Part shown: positions 1-8,224 of the stretch, one piece after another | How positions within the stretch are numbered: position 1 is the first letter of the stretch | Layout of the letters: each line of letters begins with the position of its first letter | Source of the DNA: Candidatus Rokubacteria bacterium 13_1_40CM_68_15 | GTDB lineage: Bacteria; Methylomirabilota; Methylomirabilia; Rokubacteriales; CSP1-6 | NCBI GenBank assembly: GCA_001917585.1 | Contig: MNEG01000103.1 | Coordinates: 1 to 36,150, forward strand | DNA: 36,150 nucleotides | Direction: 5' to 3' | Made by a program: the position numbers and the translations under genes | Notes under the pieces: generated by a model | What the model was told of the DNA's origin: nothing | The model's database searches: none | What the model saw: only the letters and a program-made list of their open reading frames with translations

Positions 1-743
1 TGCCGACGATCCAGGGCACCGTCGTGCTCGCGGACGCGGGCAACGGCCGGCCGCTGGCGGTGATGGACTCCGGCAGCGTGACGGCGCTTCGCACGGGCGC
101 GGCCACCGCCGTCGCCGCCAAGTTCCTCGCCCGTCCGGACGCCCACGCTGCAACGATCGTGGGTTGCGGTGTCCAGGGGGAGATTCAGCTGACGGCGCTG
201 GCCGCCGTGCTGCCCATCGAGCGGGTGTGGCTCGTCGATGTCGATGGGGACCGGGCCAAGGCGCTCGCCGAGCGGGCGGAAGCGACACACGGCTTCCATG
301 CAGAGGTCGGGCGTGACGTGCGCGCCGCTCTGCTCGAAAGCGATGTCTGCGTGACCTGTACGCCGGCGCGCCGCACGTTGGTGTCGCGTGACGACGTGCG
401 GGCCGGCACGTTCATCGCCGCCGTCGGCGCCGACAGCCAGGGGAAGCGGGAGCTGGAGCCCGCTCTCGTGGCGGCTTCCACGCTGGTGGTCGACGTGCTC
501 GAGCAGTGCGCGGAGATCGGGGAGCTGCAACACGCCCTCGCCGCTGGTCTCATGACGCGCCGGCAGGTGCATGCCGAGCTGGCGGACGTCGTGTCCGGTC
601 GTCGGTCGGGCCGCACGCGGTCCGACGAGGTCACCATCTTCGACAGCACGGGCACGGCGCTCGAGGACGTGGCTGCTGCCGTCGTGGTGTACGAGAAGGC
701 GCGTGCCACCGGGCGCGGCACGCAGATCGAGCTGAATGACTGA
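1..743 (+). CDS. Ornithine cyclodeaminase/mu-crystallin family protein, 5' end cut by window
   Basis: The reading frame is already open at position 3, so the gene starts left of the window; about 246 codons are visible, missing roughly the first 70-80 residues of a family normally about 310-330 aa long. Visible signatures are SVTALRTGAATAVAAKFLAR (substrate-side helix), the Rossmann dinucleotide-binding turn VGCGVQGE, and the C-terminal FDSTGTALEDVAAA block typical of the OCD/mu-crystallin fold. Family members are NAD(P)-dependent enzymes that deaminate or reduce amino or imino acids (ornithine, alanine, ketimines); the exact substrate cannot be read from this part. The stop lies 24 bases before chrA on the same strand, so the two may share a transcript, although no functional link is obvious. 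Confidence 0.9.
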   Translation, partial: PTIQGTVVLADAGNGRPLAVMDSGSVTALRTGAATAVAAKFLARPDAHAATIVGCGVQGEIQLTALAAVLPIERVWLVDVDGDRAKALAERAEATHGFHAEVGRDVRAALLESDVCVTCTPARRTLVSRDDVRAGTFIAAVGADSQGKRELEPALVAASTLVVDVLEQCAEIGELQHALAAGLMTRRQVHAELADVVSGRRSGRTRSDEVTIFDSTGTALEDVAAAVVVYEKARATGRGTQIELND

Positions 744-767
744 CTCACTCGCACAACGGAGGCGACC

Positions 768-2018
768 ATGTCCCGCGTGACGCAGACCGACTTCACCGGA
801 CGCTTGCAGGACGTCGCGGCCGCGCTCCTCAAGCTTGGCGCAACGGCCTACGGCGGCCCCGCCATCATGGGTGTCATGCAGGCCGAGTTGCAGGAAAAGC
901 GCCGCTGGGTCTCCAAGGAGCGCTTCCTCGAGGGGCTCTCGGTGGCGAACATGCTGCCGGGCGCGACGGCGACGCAGCTCGGCATCTTCCTCGGCTACGC
1001 GCGCGGCGGCTGGTGGGGCGGGCTGGTCGCGGGACTCTGTTTCGTGCTGCCGGCATTCGTCGTGATGCTCGCGCTGACCATCGCGTATGCCAGTGTGAGC
1101 GTGACGCCGCTTGCCCGCTCCGCTCTCTACGGCCTGGGGCCGGTCGTGCTCGGGCTCTTCGCCGTCGCGGTGTATCGCCTCGGCCGGTCCGTGGCGGGCA
1201 CGGTCCCGGAAGCCGTCATTGGTGTGCTTGCCGCCGCGGCGTTTGCCGGGACTCCGGTCGGGATCGTCGCCATTCTCCTGCTCTCCGGTGGCGCCGGCGT
1301 GCTGCTCTTTCACCCGAAGAAGCCGCGTGCGTCGGTGCTCGTCCTCGCCTCGATGGCCTTCCTCGGAGTCCTGTCTCTGGTCTGGTGGATGACACGCTCC
1401 GGCCCGCACGCTCCCGTCGCAGGTCATGTCCCCGATCCGAACAGCCTGCTGGAGGTCGGGAGCTACTTTTTCAAGGTCGGGGCCTTCACGATCGGTGGTG
1501 GCCTGACGATGATCGCGTTCATCCAGGAGCAAGTGGTCGGGCAGTTCGGCTGGCTCACGCCGCGTGAGTTCATCGATGGGTTGGCGCTCGGCCAGTTCAC
1601 GCCGGGGCCGATCCTCATGATCGCGGCGTACGTCGGCTACAAGGTCGCGGGAATCGCCGGCGCCGCCGTCGCCGCCACCGCGGCGTTTCTCCCGTCCTTC
1701 ATCATCATGCTCGCCATTCTCCCCGTGCTCGACCGGATCAGGACGCTGGCGTGGATGAGGGCGGCGATGAAGGGTATGGGGCCGGCGGTGATCGGCGTGC
1801 TGGCCGTCTCGTTGCTCCGGCTGGCACCGTATGCGCTACCCGATCCGTTCGCGATGGTCATCATGGCGGCGACCATCGTCGTGCTGCTCAATTCCCGGAT
1901 CGGTGCCTTCAAGCTCATGGTCGCGGGCGCGATCCTCGGCGTGCTGAGGAGCCGTCTGCCGGCCGTCGCCGGATTCAAGGCGATGGGGCGTCTCATCATT
2001 TCGAGTCGCGTGACGTGA
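768..2018 (+). CDS. chrA: ChrA family chromate transporter
   Basis: A 416-aa integral membrane protein with the two tandem CHR domains of long-chain ChrA exporters. The N-terminal half carries YGGPAIMGVMQAELQ and the ANMLPGATATQLGIFLGY segment; the second half repeats the pattern with FTIGGGLTMIAFIQEQ and ALGQFTPGPILMIAAYVGY. Many hydrophobic helices are evident. ChrA proteins export chromate from the cytoplasm across the inner membrane. The ATG at 768 is preceded by GGAGG at good spacing. The stop codon overlaps the ATG of the following propeller gene (TGATG), which implies translational coupling, and a metal-cation exporter follows. Specificity for chromate is by family; other oxyanions cannot be excluded. 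Confidence 0.93.
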   Translation: MSRVTQTDFTGRLQDVAAALLKLGATAYGGPAIMGVMQAELQEKRRWVSKERFLEGLSVANMLPGATATQLGIFLGYARGGWWGGLVAGLCFVLPAFVVMLALTIAYASVSVTPLARSALYGLGPVVLGLFAVAVYRLGRSVAGTVPEAVIGVLAAAAFAGTPVGIVAILLLSGGAGVLLFHPKKPRASVLVLASMAFLGVLSLVWWMTRSGPHAPVAGHVPDPNSLLEVGSYFFKVGAFTIGGGLTMIAFIQEQVVGQFGWLTPREFIDGLALGQFTPGPILMIAAYVGYKVAGIAGAAVAATAAFLPSFIIMLAILPVLDRIRTLAWMRAAMKGMGPAVIGVLAVSLLRLAPYALPDPFAMVIMAATIVVLLNSRIGAFKLMVAGAILGVLRSRLPAVAGFKAMGRLIISSRVT

Positions 2019-2944
2019 TGGCGCTCCAGCGGATCGGATACGTCGATCTCCCCCCACACGCCAACGCCGGAGGGTTCGATCACGCCGCCGTCCACTCGGG
2101 CACGGGACGGGTGTACGTCGCGCATACCGCCAACGACGCCGTCGATGTCATCGATGGCGAGAACCGTCGCTATGTGGCGTCGATTCATGATCTCGGCGCG
2201 GTGGCGGGGGCCCTCGTGTCCGAGGACCATGATCTCGTCTTCACGTCGAATCGCGGAGAGAACACTGTGGGGATCTTCGCCCCGGCGGATTCCCCGGCCG
2301 TGACCAAGGTGGGCGTGGGCGTTCGTCCCAATGGCCTGGCCTATGCGCCGGAGGTGAACCTGCTGCTTGCCGCCAACGTCGGCGATCCCGGTGTCCCGGG
2401 GTCGTTCACCGTTTCGCTGGTCGACGTTCGGTCGCGCAAGCTCGTCAGCGAAGTTCCGGTGCTCGGTCGGACGCGATGGCCCGTGTACGACTCGGTGTCC
2501 CAAGCGTTCTACGTCAACATCGCCGATCCTCCCCAGATCGCCGTCGTTGACGGCCGGCGCCACCGTATCGCCCGTACGATCACCATTCCGGCGGCAGGAC
2601 CACACGGACTCGACATCGACGGCGAGGGCCGGCGGCTCTTCTGTGCCTGCGACGGCAAGGCCCTCATCGAGCTCGACGTGGACTCAGGCGACGTGCTGCG
2701 CATCGCCGAGCTCGGCGGAGTGCCCGACGTCATCTTCTTCAACCGACGGCGGAGGCGACTCTACGTGGCCATCGGCGACCCCGGGCTCATCGAAGTCTTC
2801 GACACCGATGAGTGGCGGAAGTGCGAGACGATCCCCACCGAGCGAGGTGCGCACACGATCGGATTCGACGCGGCCCGCGATGTCGTCTACGCCTTCCTGC
2901 CCGAGACACACCGCGCCGCCGTTTTCCTCGATCGCGCGGCATGA
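2018..2944 (+). CDS. YncE-like seven-bladed beta-propeller protein, apparently cytoplasmic
   Basis: A 308-aa protein built of repeated blades with patterns such as GRVYVAHTANDAVDVIDGE, RPNGLAYAPEVNLLLAANV, RRLFCACDGKALIELDVDSG and RRLYVAIGDPGLIEVFDT, as in YncE/YVTN and lactonase-like propellers. The frame is open further upstream inside chrA, but the ATG at 2018 overlaps the chrA stop and gives a protein that starts right at the first blade, so I chose it. There is no signal peptide or membrane anchor, unlike most YncE proteins, which are periplasmic. It lies between a chromate exporter and a CDF metal exporter with overlaps on both sides, suggesting a role in metal or oxyanion handling. The molecular function is unknown. 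Confidence 0.85.
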   Translation: MALQRIGYVDLPPHANAGGFDHAAVHSGTGRVYVAHTANDAVDVIDGENRRYVASIHDLGAVAGALVSEDHDLVFTSNRGENTVGIFAPADSPAVTKVGVGVRPNGLAYAPEVNLLLAANVGDPGVPGSFTVSLVDVRSRKLVSEVPVLGRTRWPVYDSVSQAFYVNIADPPQIAVVDGRRHRIARTITIPAAGPHGLDIDGEGRRLFCACDGKALIELDVDSGDVLRIAELGGVPDVIFFNRRRRRLYVAIGDPGLIEVFDTDEWRKCETIPTERGAHTIGFDAARDVVYAFLPETHRAAVFLDRAA

Positions 2945-3960
2945 CGATGGCGCATGACCACGGCGATTCCCGGCACCCTCATCGGCATGGGCACGGACAT
3001 GGCCACGCCCACGGGGTGATCGATCCGTCGATTGTGTCCACCGAGCGGGGCCTGTGGGCGCTCAGGTGGTCGTTCGTCGTCTTGCTCGCGACCGCCCTCC
3101 TGCAGGGGATCGTCGTCGCGTTCTCGGGAAGTGTCGGCTTGCTGGCCGATGCCCTTCACAATGCCGCCGACGCCGCCACGGCCATTCCCCTGGCGATCGC
3201 CTTCCTGCTCGCAAGGCGCCGGCCGACACGCCGGTTCACCTATGGCCTGGGACGGGTCGAAGATCTGGCCGGCCTGGTGATCATCGTCACGATCACGGCG
3301 AGCGCCGGAGCTGCCTGTTACCAGGCTGTGGGGCGCCTGCTGCATCCGCAGCCGATCGCGTTTTTGTCGGCGGTGATGGCGGCGTCCTTGATCGGCTTCA
3401 TCGGAAACGAGGCCGTGGCGATCTTCCGTATCCGGGTGGGGCGTCAAATCGGGAGCGCGGCCCTCGTCGCCGACGGCCATCACGCGCGCATCGACGGCTG
3501 GACCAGCCTGGCCGTGCTCGTCGGCGCGGTCGGGGTATGGGCGGGCTATCCGATCGCCGACCCGCTCGTCGGCGTTCTCATCTCGGCGGCCATCTTCGTC
3601 CTCGTCTGGCAATCAGCGCGCTCCATTCTGCTCAGAGTCCTCGATGGCGTCGAGAGCGAGACACTCGAACAGATCGTCCACGCCGCCGAGCACATTGCGC
3701 GTGTCGAGGAAGTGACCGACGTGCGGGCACGGTGGGTCGGTCACCGGCTCCACGCGGAGGTCAGCGTGTCCGTGCCGGGAGGCCTCACGGTTCTCGACGG
3801 GCACGAGGTCGCCCGAGAGGTGCGCCACCAGCTCCTTCATCACCTTCCCCATCTCGGCGGGGTGACGGTCCACGTCGATCCGTACGGACAGGGCGGGGAA
3901 CGACATCATTCGATCGGCGAGCACCGGCACGGCGACTACCCGCTGCATTCCCACGATTGA
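2941..3960 (+). CDS. Cation diffusion facilitator (CDF) metal/proton antiporter
   Basis: A 339-aa CDF protein. It begins with a His-rich tail (HGHGHGHAHG, residues 17-25 region), then has six hydrophobic helices and a C-terminal metal-sensing cytoplasmic domain. The tetrahedral transport site is readable: His73 and Asp77 in LLADALHNAADA (helix 2) and His181 and Asp185 in DGHHARIDGW (helix 5). This HD-HD arrangement is that of Zn/Cd-type CDF members rather than the DD-HD set of YiiP. The C-terminus is again His-rich. The ATG at 2941 overlaps the propeller stop (ATGA); Met3 at 2947 is an alternative start. Expected role: export of Zn2+ (or Cd2+/Co2+) to the periplasm in exchange for protons. 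Confidence 0.93.
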   Translation: MTMAHDHGDSRHPHRHGHGHGHAHGVIDPSIVSTERGLWALRWSFVVLLATALLQGIVVAFSGSVGLLADALHNAADAATAIPLAIAFLLARRRPTRRFTYGLGRVEDLAGLVIIVTITASAGAACYQAVGRLLHPQPIAFLSAVMAASLIGFIGNEAVAIFRIRVGRQIGSAALVADGHHARIDGWTSLAVLVGAVGVWAGYPIADPLVGVLISAAIFVLVWQSARSILLRVLDGVESETLEQIVHAAEHIARVEEVTDVRARWVGHRLHAEVSVSVPGGLTVLDGHEVAREVRHQLLHHLPHLGGVTVHVDPYGQGGERHHSIGEHRHGDYPLHSHD

Positions 3961-3965
3961 ATCGG

Positions 3966-3994
3966 TTGTGTTGAGCGGGCAACCTTGTTAGCGT
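3966..3994 (+). promoter_or_regulatory. Possible sigma-70-type promoter for the cyclase gene
   Basis: TTGTGT at 3966-3971 and TAGCGT at 3989-3994 are separated by 17 bases, upstream of the ATG at 4037 in the only non-coding gap before that gene. The hexamers are only fair matches. Confidence 0.3.
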
Positions 3995-4036
3995 CGTGGC
4001 CCGACGTCGTCAGATTCGACCATCGAAGGGACAGCG

Positions 4037-4975
4037 ATGACCGACATCATCCGCGAGACGGGGTTGAAGTACCGCAACTGGGGGAAGTGGGGGACGGACG
4101 ACGAGCTGGGAACGCTCAACTACATCACGCCCGAGGCCATCGTGAAGGCGGCCGGACTAGTGAAGCGCGGGAAGGTCTTCTCGCTCGCGATCCCGTTCGA
4201 CAAGGACGGCCCCCAGATCAACCAGCCGCGGCGCTTCAATCCCATCCACCGGATGATCCTGACCGGCCCGGACTTCACGACGGGCGCCTTCAAGCGCCCG
4301 GGTAACGTCGGGTTCGCCGACGACATGATCATCATGGCGCTGCAGTGCGGGACGCAGTGGGATGCGCTCGCGCACTGCTTCAAGGACGGCCAGCTCTACA
4401 ACGGCTACGACGCCAACCTCGTCAGCAGCGAAGGCGCCAAGAAGAACGGCATCCACAAGATGGCCCGCGGCGTTGTCGCCCGCGGCGTCCTGCTCGACAT
4501 CCCCCGCGTCAAGGGTGTGGAGTGGCTCCAGCCCGGGTATGCGATCACGTCCGAAGATCTCGACGCGGCCGTCCGGGCCCATGGCGTGACGGTCGGAACG
4601 GGCGATGCGCTGCTCGTTCGCACCGGCCAGATGGCGATGTGCAAGAAACAGGGCGGCTGGGGAGATTACGCCGGCGGTGACGCGCCAGGGCTTTCGTTTT
4701 CGAGCGTCGGCTGGTTGCACGAGCGTCAGCTGGCCGCCATTGCCACCGATACGTGGGGCATGGAGGTGCGCCCCAACGAGATTCCCGACAGTTACCAGCC
4801 CGTGCACCAGATCCTCATTCCCAACATGGGCATGCTGGTCGGCGAGATCTTCGCGCTCGACGAGCTCAGCGAGGACTGCGCGCGCGACCGCGGCTACGAG
4901 TTCCTCTTCGTGGCGCCGCCGCTGCCGTTCACCGGCGCCGTCGGCTCACCGGTCAACCCGCTCGCGATCAAGTAA
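4037..4975 (+). CDS. Cyclase family protein (kynurenine formamidase-like fold)
   Basis: A 312-aa member of the putative cyclase / metal-dependent hydrolase family (KynB-like fold). The family signature normally reads HxGTHxDxPxH, with the two first His and the Asp binding metal in kynurenine formamidase. Here the segment reads QCGTQWDALAH at residues 103-113, so both early His are Gln while Asp109 and His113 remain. I recall a GTQWDALAH-type clade among cyclase annotations in high-GC bacteria, so this may be clade-typical. Other conserved parts are the N-terminal NWGKWGTDDELGTLNYI and the C-terminal PLPFTGAVGSPVNPLAI. The ATG at 4037 is preceded by a weak GGGA. The stop overlaps that of the convergent TRAP receptor gene by 8 bases. 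Substrate unknown. Confidence 0.85.
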   Translation: MTDIIRETGLKYRNWGKWGTDDELGTLNYITPEAIVKAAGLVKRGKVFSLAIPFDKDGPQINQPRRFNPIHRMILTGPDFTTGAFKRPGNVGFADDMIIMALQCGTQWDALAHCFKDGQLYNGYDANLVSSEGAKKNGIHKMARGVVARGVLLDIPRVKGVEWLQPGYAITSEDLDAAVRAHGVTVGTGDALLVRTGQMAMCKKQGGWGDYAGGDAPGLSFSSVGWLHERQLAAIATDTWGMEVRPNEIPDSYQPVHQILIPNMGMLVGEIFALDELSEDCARDRGYEFLFVAPPLPFTGAVGSPVNPLAIK

Positions 4976-5906
4976 GCGGGCCGACCTCGGCCTCGAGCAG
5001 CCGCCACGCCGTCGTCCCCAGCTCGGCCTTCCAGCGCCGATAGAACCGATCGCCCAGCCGGCGGCGGAAGCTCTCGACGTCGGCCGTGTTGAAGACGAGT
5101 CCGCGCTGGGCGAGCCGGGACGGGAGCTCGCGATTGAGACGCTGGGTGTACTCGCGCTGGCGCGCGACGTGGATGGCGACGTTTCGCTCGATGATCGCCT
5201 GAACGTCCGTCGGTAGGCCGGTCCAGAACCGGCGGTTGGCCAGGAGGTTGAAGCCCGACCACATGTGGCTGGTGATGGCCACGTAGCGCGTGACTTCCCA
5301 GAGACGATTCACCTCGGTCACGACGAGTGGATTTTCCTGACCCTGCACGCGGCGGTTCTTCAGCGCGTCGTAGAGCTCCGCGATGGTGACGACGACCGGG
5401 GCCGCGCCGAGCGACTCGAAGAGGTCGGCGAAGATCCGGCCCCCCGGGATCCGCAGTCTCATGCCGACGAGATCATCCACGGTCTTGATCGGGCGGTCGA
5501 GCGTGGAGATGTGACGGAAGCCGTTCTCCATCAGGCCCTGAGCGAAGCTGTGGATGCCCTTGGCCGCCAGCTCTCTCTGGAGATGGGCGCCGAGCTCTCC
5601 GTCCATCGCACGATAGACCTGCTCGGAGCTCGTGAAGGCGAAGGGCAGGCCCTGGATCTCCATCACGGGCGCGATCTGGCCGAGGATCCCGCCCATCTGC
5701 GTGAAGAACTCGATCTCGCCCTCGACAAGCATCTTGAGCACTGCGGGATCGGAGCCAGCGACGTTGGCGTTCTGCGCGTACACGCGGCAGTCGAAGCGCC
5801 CGGCCGTCTGCTCGCGCACTGCCTGCCAGAGATCGACCAGGAACGGGTGCTGATGGCTCTCCTCCGGCTGGTTGTGAAATTGTCGAGCCTGCCAGATCGA
5901 GGCCAT
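4968..5906 (-). CDS. TRAP-type solute-binding protein (DctP family) without signal peptide
   Basis: A 312-aa protein of the DctP/TRAP receptor fold. Recognisable elements are FHNQPEESHQHPFLVDLW at the N-terminus, the ligand-carboxylate arginine region DDLVGMRLRIPGG, and AELYDALKNRRVQGQENPL, the usual xGxEN segment. The ATG at 5906 lies 7 bases after the upstream dioxygenase stop and the mature-like domain begins within six residues, so there is no room for a signal peptide; extending the frame upstream gives only Arg-rich shadow sequence. No DctQ or DctM is adjacent. It is translationally linked to the TauD-type enzyme at 5914-6840. Either it stays in the cytoplasm as a binding protein, or it is exported by a route I cannot see. 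Confidence 0.85.
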   Translation of the reverse strand: MASIWQARQFHNQPEESHQHPFLVDLWQAVREQTAGRFDCRVYAQNANVAGSDPAVLKMLVEGEIEFFTQMGGILGQIAPVMEIQGLPFAFTSSEQVYRAMDGELGAHLQRELAAKGIHSFAQGLMENGFRHISTLDRPIKTVDDLVGMRLRIPGGRIFADLFESLGAAPVVVTIAELYDALKNRRVQGQENPLVVTEVNRLWEVTRYVAITSHMWSGFNLLANRRFWTGLPTDVQAIIERNVAIHVARQREYTQRLNRELPSRLAQRGLVFNTADVESFRRRLGDRFYRRWKAELGTTAWRLLEAEVGPLT

Positions 5907-5913
5907 GCTGACT

Positions 5914-6840
5914 CTACACGCCGACGCTGCCCGGGATGATTCCGTCCCAGGCCGCCGTCCGCGTCGCGTAGGGCGGCTCGGCCGTCGGCCCGTCGCCGGC
6001 CACCGTCGTGCGCCGCATGATACGCCGGTGCCGAGCCGCATCCCACGGCCGACCCCGGTGCAGGACGCAGCGGTTGTCCCACATCACCAGATCCCACTGC
6101 CGCCAGCGATGCTGATACACGGAATCCGGCCGCGTGGTATGGGCGATGAGGTCGTCGAGCAGGCGGCGTGACTCCGCGTGGTCCATGCCCTCGACGTACC
6201 AGGCGTGCGACCCGATATAGATCGACGAGCGGCCGTTCACGGGGTTGGCACGGATCAAGGCCTGGCGCACCGGCGGCAACCCCTTTTCTTGAGCGGGGTC
6301 GAAGAGTCCCTGCGCGATGGTGCTTCGCGAGTAGAGGATGCTGTGGACGACGACGCGGTCGTGCAGACGGCGACGTGCCTCGTCGGGCAGCGTGGCGTAC
6401 GCGTGCCGCATGCTGGCGAACTCGGTCTCGCCACCCACCGGGGGCACCTCGCGGGCCGAGAGCGCCGAGGAGTGCGCCGGCACGGGCTTGAAAGAGCTGT
6501 CGCTGTGCCAGAGCTGATTGCCGGACTGATACATCATCCGCCGATTCGTCCAGTCCATGAGCCGGTCGTCGTGATCGGGATCGACGTTGGAGAGGTCCAC
6601 CAGGTTCGGATGCAGGCGATCTTCCCGCCCGGTCGCGTTGATCGTGGTCTCGAGCGGACCGAAGCGCCGACTGAAGGCCATCTGCTGCTCGTCGGTGAGG
6701 TGCTGATCGGGGAAGACGAGCACGGAGTACTCCTGGAACCCGTCGAAGACCGCCCGGAAGGTGGCCTCGTCGAGCGGCATGGTCAGGTCGACACCCTCGA
6801 CGCGCGCGCCGAGGCAGGCATGGACCGGAATAACGTTCAT
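5914..6840 (-). CDS. TauD/TfdA family Fe(II)/2-oxoglutarate dioxygenase
   Basis: A 308-aa non-haem iron oxygenase. The facial triad is intact: His112 and Asp114 in NQLWHSDSSFKPVP and His261 in WDNRCVLHRGRPWD, followed by the 2-oxoglutarate-binding Arg region RRIMRRTTV. The length and the EFASMRHAYATLP segment fit the TfdA/alkylsulfatase-like branch. Such enzymes hydroxylate small acids (taurine, 2,4-D, alkyl sulfates, phenoxyacids), which leads to C-O, C-S or C-N cleavage. It is the first gene of a minus-strand pair with the TRAP-type receptor and is divergent from the flavin-dependent enzyme at 6932. Substrate unresolved. Compare the second TauD-type protein at 13002-13889, which has lost a metal ligand. 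Confidence 0.92.
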   Translation of the reverse strand: MNVIPVHACLGARVEGVDLTMPLDEATFRAVFDGFQEYSVLVFPDQHLTDEQQMAFSRRFGPLETTINATGREDRLHPNLVDLSNVDPDHDDRLMDWTNRRMMYQSGNQLWHSDSSFKPVPAHSSALSAREVPPVGGETEFASMRHAYATLPDEARRRLHDRVVVHSILYSRSTIAQGLFDPAQEKGLPPVRQALIRANPVNGRSSIYIGSHAWYVEGMDHAESRRLLDDLIAHTTRPDSVYQHRWRQWDLVMWDNRCVLHRGRPWDAARHRRIMRRTTVAGDGPTAEPPYATRTAAWDGIIPGSVGV

Positions 6841-6931
6841 GCGAGACCCGCGCAGACGATCCGCGGTTTCCGTATCATGCAGGGAGCGTATCGACGGCCA
6901 ATCGTGCTGTCAAACGAGCGGAGGCTCTCCG

Positions 6932-8224
6932 GTGAGATTCGGCATCTTCTACGAGCATCAGCTGCCGCGTCCGTGGTCGGCGCGCAGCGAGTACCAGGTC
7001 CTTCAGAACTCACTGGCCCAGATCGAGCTGGCCGACCGCCTGGGCTACGACTATGCGTGGGTGGTCGAGCACCACTTCCTCGAGGAATACTCGCACTCGT
7101 CGGCGCCCGAGGTCTTCCTGGGCGCGGCCAGCCAGCGGACGCAGCGTATCCGGCTCGGCCACGGCATCATCCAGCTGCCCACCAACCACCCGATCCGGGT
7201 GGCCGAGCGCGTCGCCACGCTCGATCTTCTCTCGGGCGGCCGCGTCGAGCTGGGGCTGGGTGAGGGCCAGGGGCCGGTCGAGCTCCATCCCTTCGGCGCG
7301 CGCGTGCGCGAGAAGCGTGACGTCTGGGAGGAGTCGGTCAGAGCGCTCGTCCCGGCGTTCACGCGCGAGACGTGGGAATGGCACGGTAAGTATTTTGATT
7401 TCCCGGCCCGGAACGTCATTCCCAAGCCGTACCAGAAGCCGCATCCGCCCCTGTGGGTCGCGTGCTCCAACATCACTACCATTGGCAATGCCGGGCAGTG
7501 GGGAATGGGCGCGCTCGGTTTCCAGTTCGTGTCGCCGGAGGCGGCGCGTGCGTGGGTGACCCGGTACTACACGAACCTCACCCGACATCAGGCGAAGCTC
7601 GCCGACTATCCGGTCAATCCCAACATCGCCATGGTCAGCGGCTTCATGTGCGCCGACACCGACGCCGAGGCCGAGGAGAAGGCGGCGGGCTGGACGTTCT
7701 TCGTCTTCTGCCTGAGCCACTACGGCCGGCACGGGATTCCCAACCCCGGCCAGGGAAACATGTGGGAGCTGTACCAGGAGTGGCGGCACACCGAGAAGGC
7801 TCAGGAGACGCTCCGTAGCGGGCTGATCGGCTCGCCGGAGACGATCCGTCGCCGCCTGCGCGAGTTCGAAGCGGCCCACGTGGACCAGGTCATCCTGCTC
7901 AACCAGGCGGGCCGCACCACCCACGAGGACATCTGCCAGAGTCTCGAGCTCTTCGCTCGCGAGGTGATGCCGGAATTCCGTGGCCGCGATGCCGAGCAGC
8001 AGCGCTGGAAGGCCGACGTGCTCGGTGATCGCGTGGAGCTGGTCGATGTCGAGACGGAAGGCCACACGCGCTATGCGCACCAGAACGAGGACATCGTCCG
8101 CCTCACGCCGGACGAGCTGAAACGGAAGATGGCCGAGAAAGAGGCCACGAGGGGAGTGGAGAATGCGTCGAGGCGCGCTCTGGGCGATCGCGATCGTGTT
8201 ACTGGGCACGGTGACGGCCAGTGA
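6932..8224 (+). CDS. LLM-class (luciferase-like) flavin-dependent oxidoreductase
   Basis: A 430-aa bacterial-luciferase-fold monooxygenase. Typical elements are the N-terminal FGIFYEHQLPRPWS, YAWVVEHHFLEEYSHS, the strand-turn IRLGHGIIQLPTNHPIRVAE, and GGRVELGLGEGQGPVELHPF. The GTG at 6932 was chosen because GGAGG lies about 7 bases upstream and the protein begins exactly with the first beta strand; codons further upstream are not family-like. Members use FMNH2 or F420 to oxidise small substrates such as alkanesulfonates or hydrocarbons. The divergent neighbour is a TauD dioxygenase, another enzyme class often used in sulfonate or xenobiotic oxidation. The last roughly 20 codons overlap the next gene's start and have weak family character. 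Confidence 0.92.
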   Translation: MRFGIFYEHQLPRPWSARSEYQVLQNSLAQIELADRLGYDYAWVVEHHFLEEYSHSSAPEVFLGAASQRTQRIRLGHGIIQLPTNHPIRVAERVATLDLLSGGRVELGLGEGQGPVELHPFGARVREKRDVWEESVRALVPAFTRETWEWHGKYFDFPARNVIPKPYQKPHPPLWVACSNITTIGNAGQWGMGALGFQFVSPEAARAWVTRYYTNLTRHQAKLADYPVNPNIAMVSGFMCADTDAEAEEKAAGWTFFVFCLSHYGRHGIPNPGQGNMWELYQEWRHTEKAQETLRSGLIGSPETIRRRLREFEAAHVDQVILLNQAGRTTHEDICQSLELFAREVMPEFRGRDAEQQRWKADVLGDRVELVDVETEGHTRYAHQNEDIVRLTPDELKRKMAEKEATRGVENASRRALGDRDRVTGHGDGQ

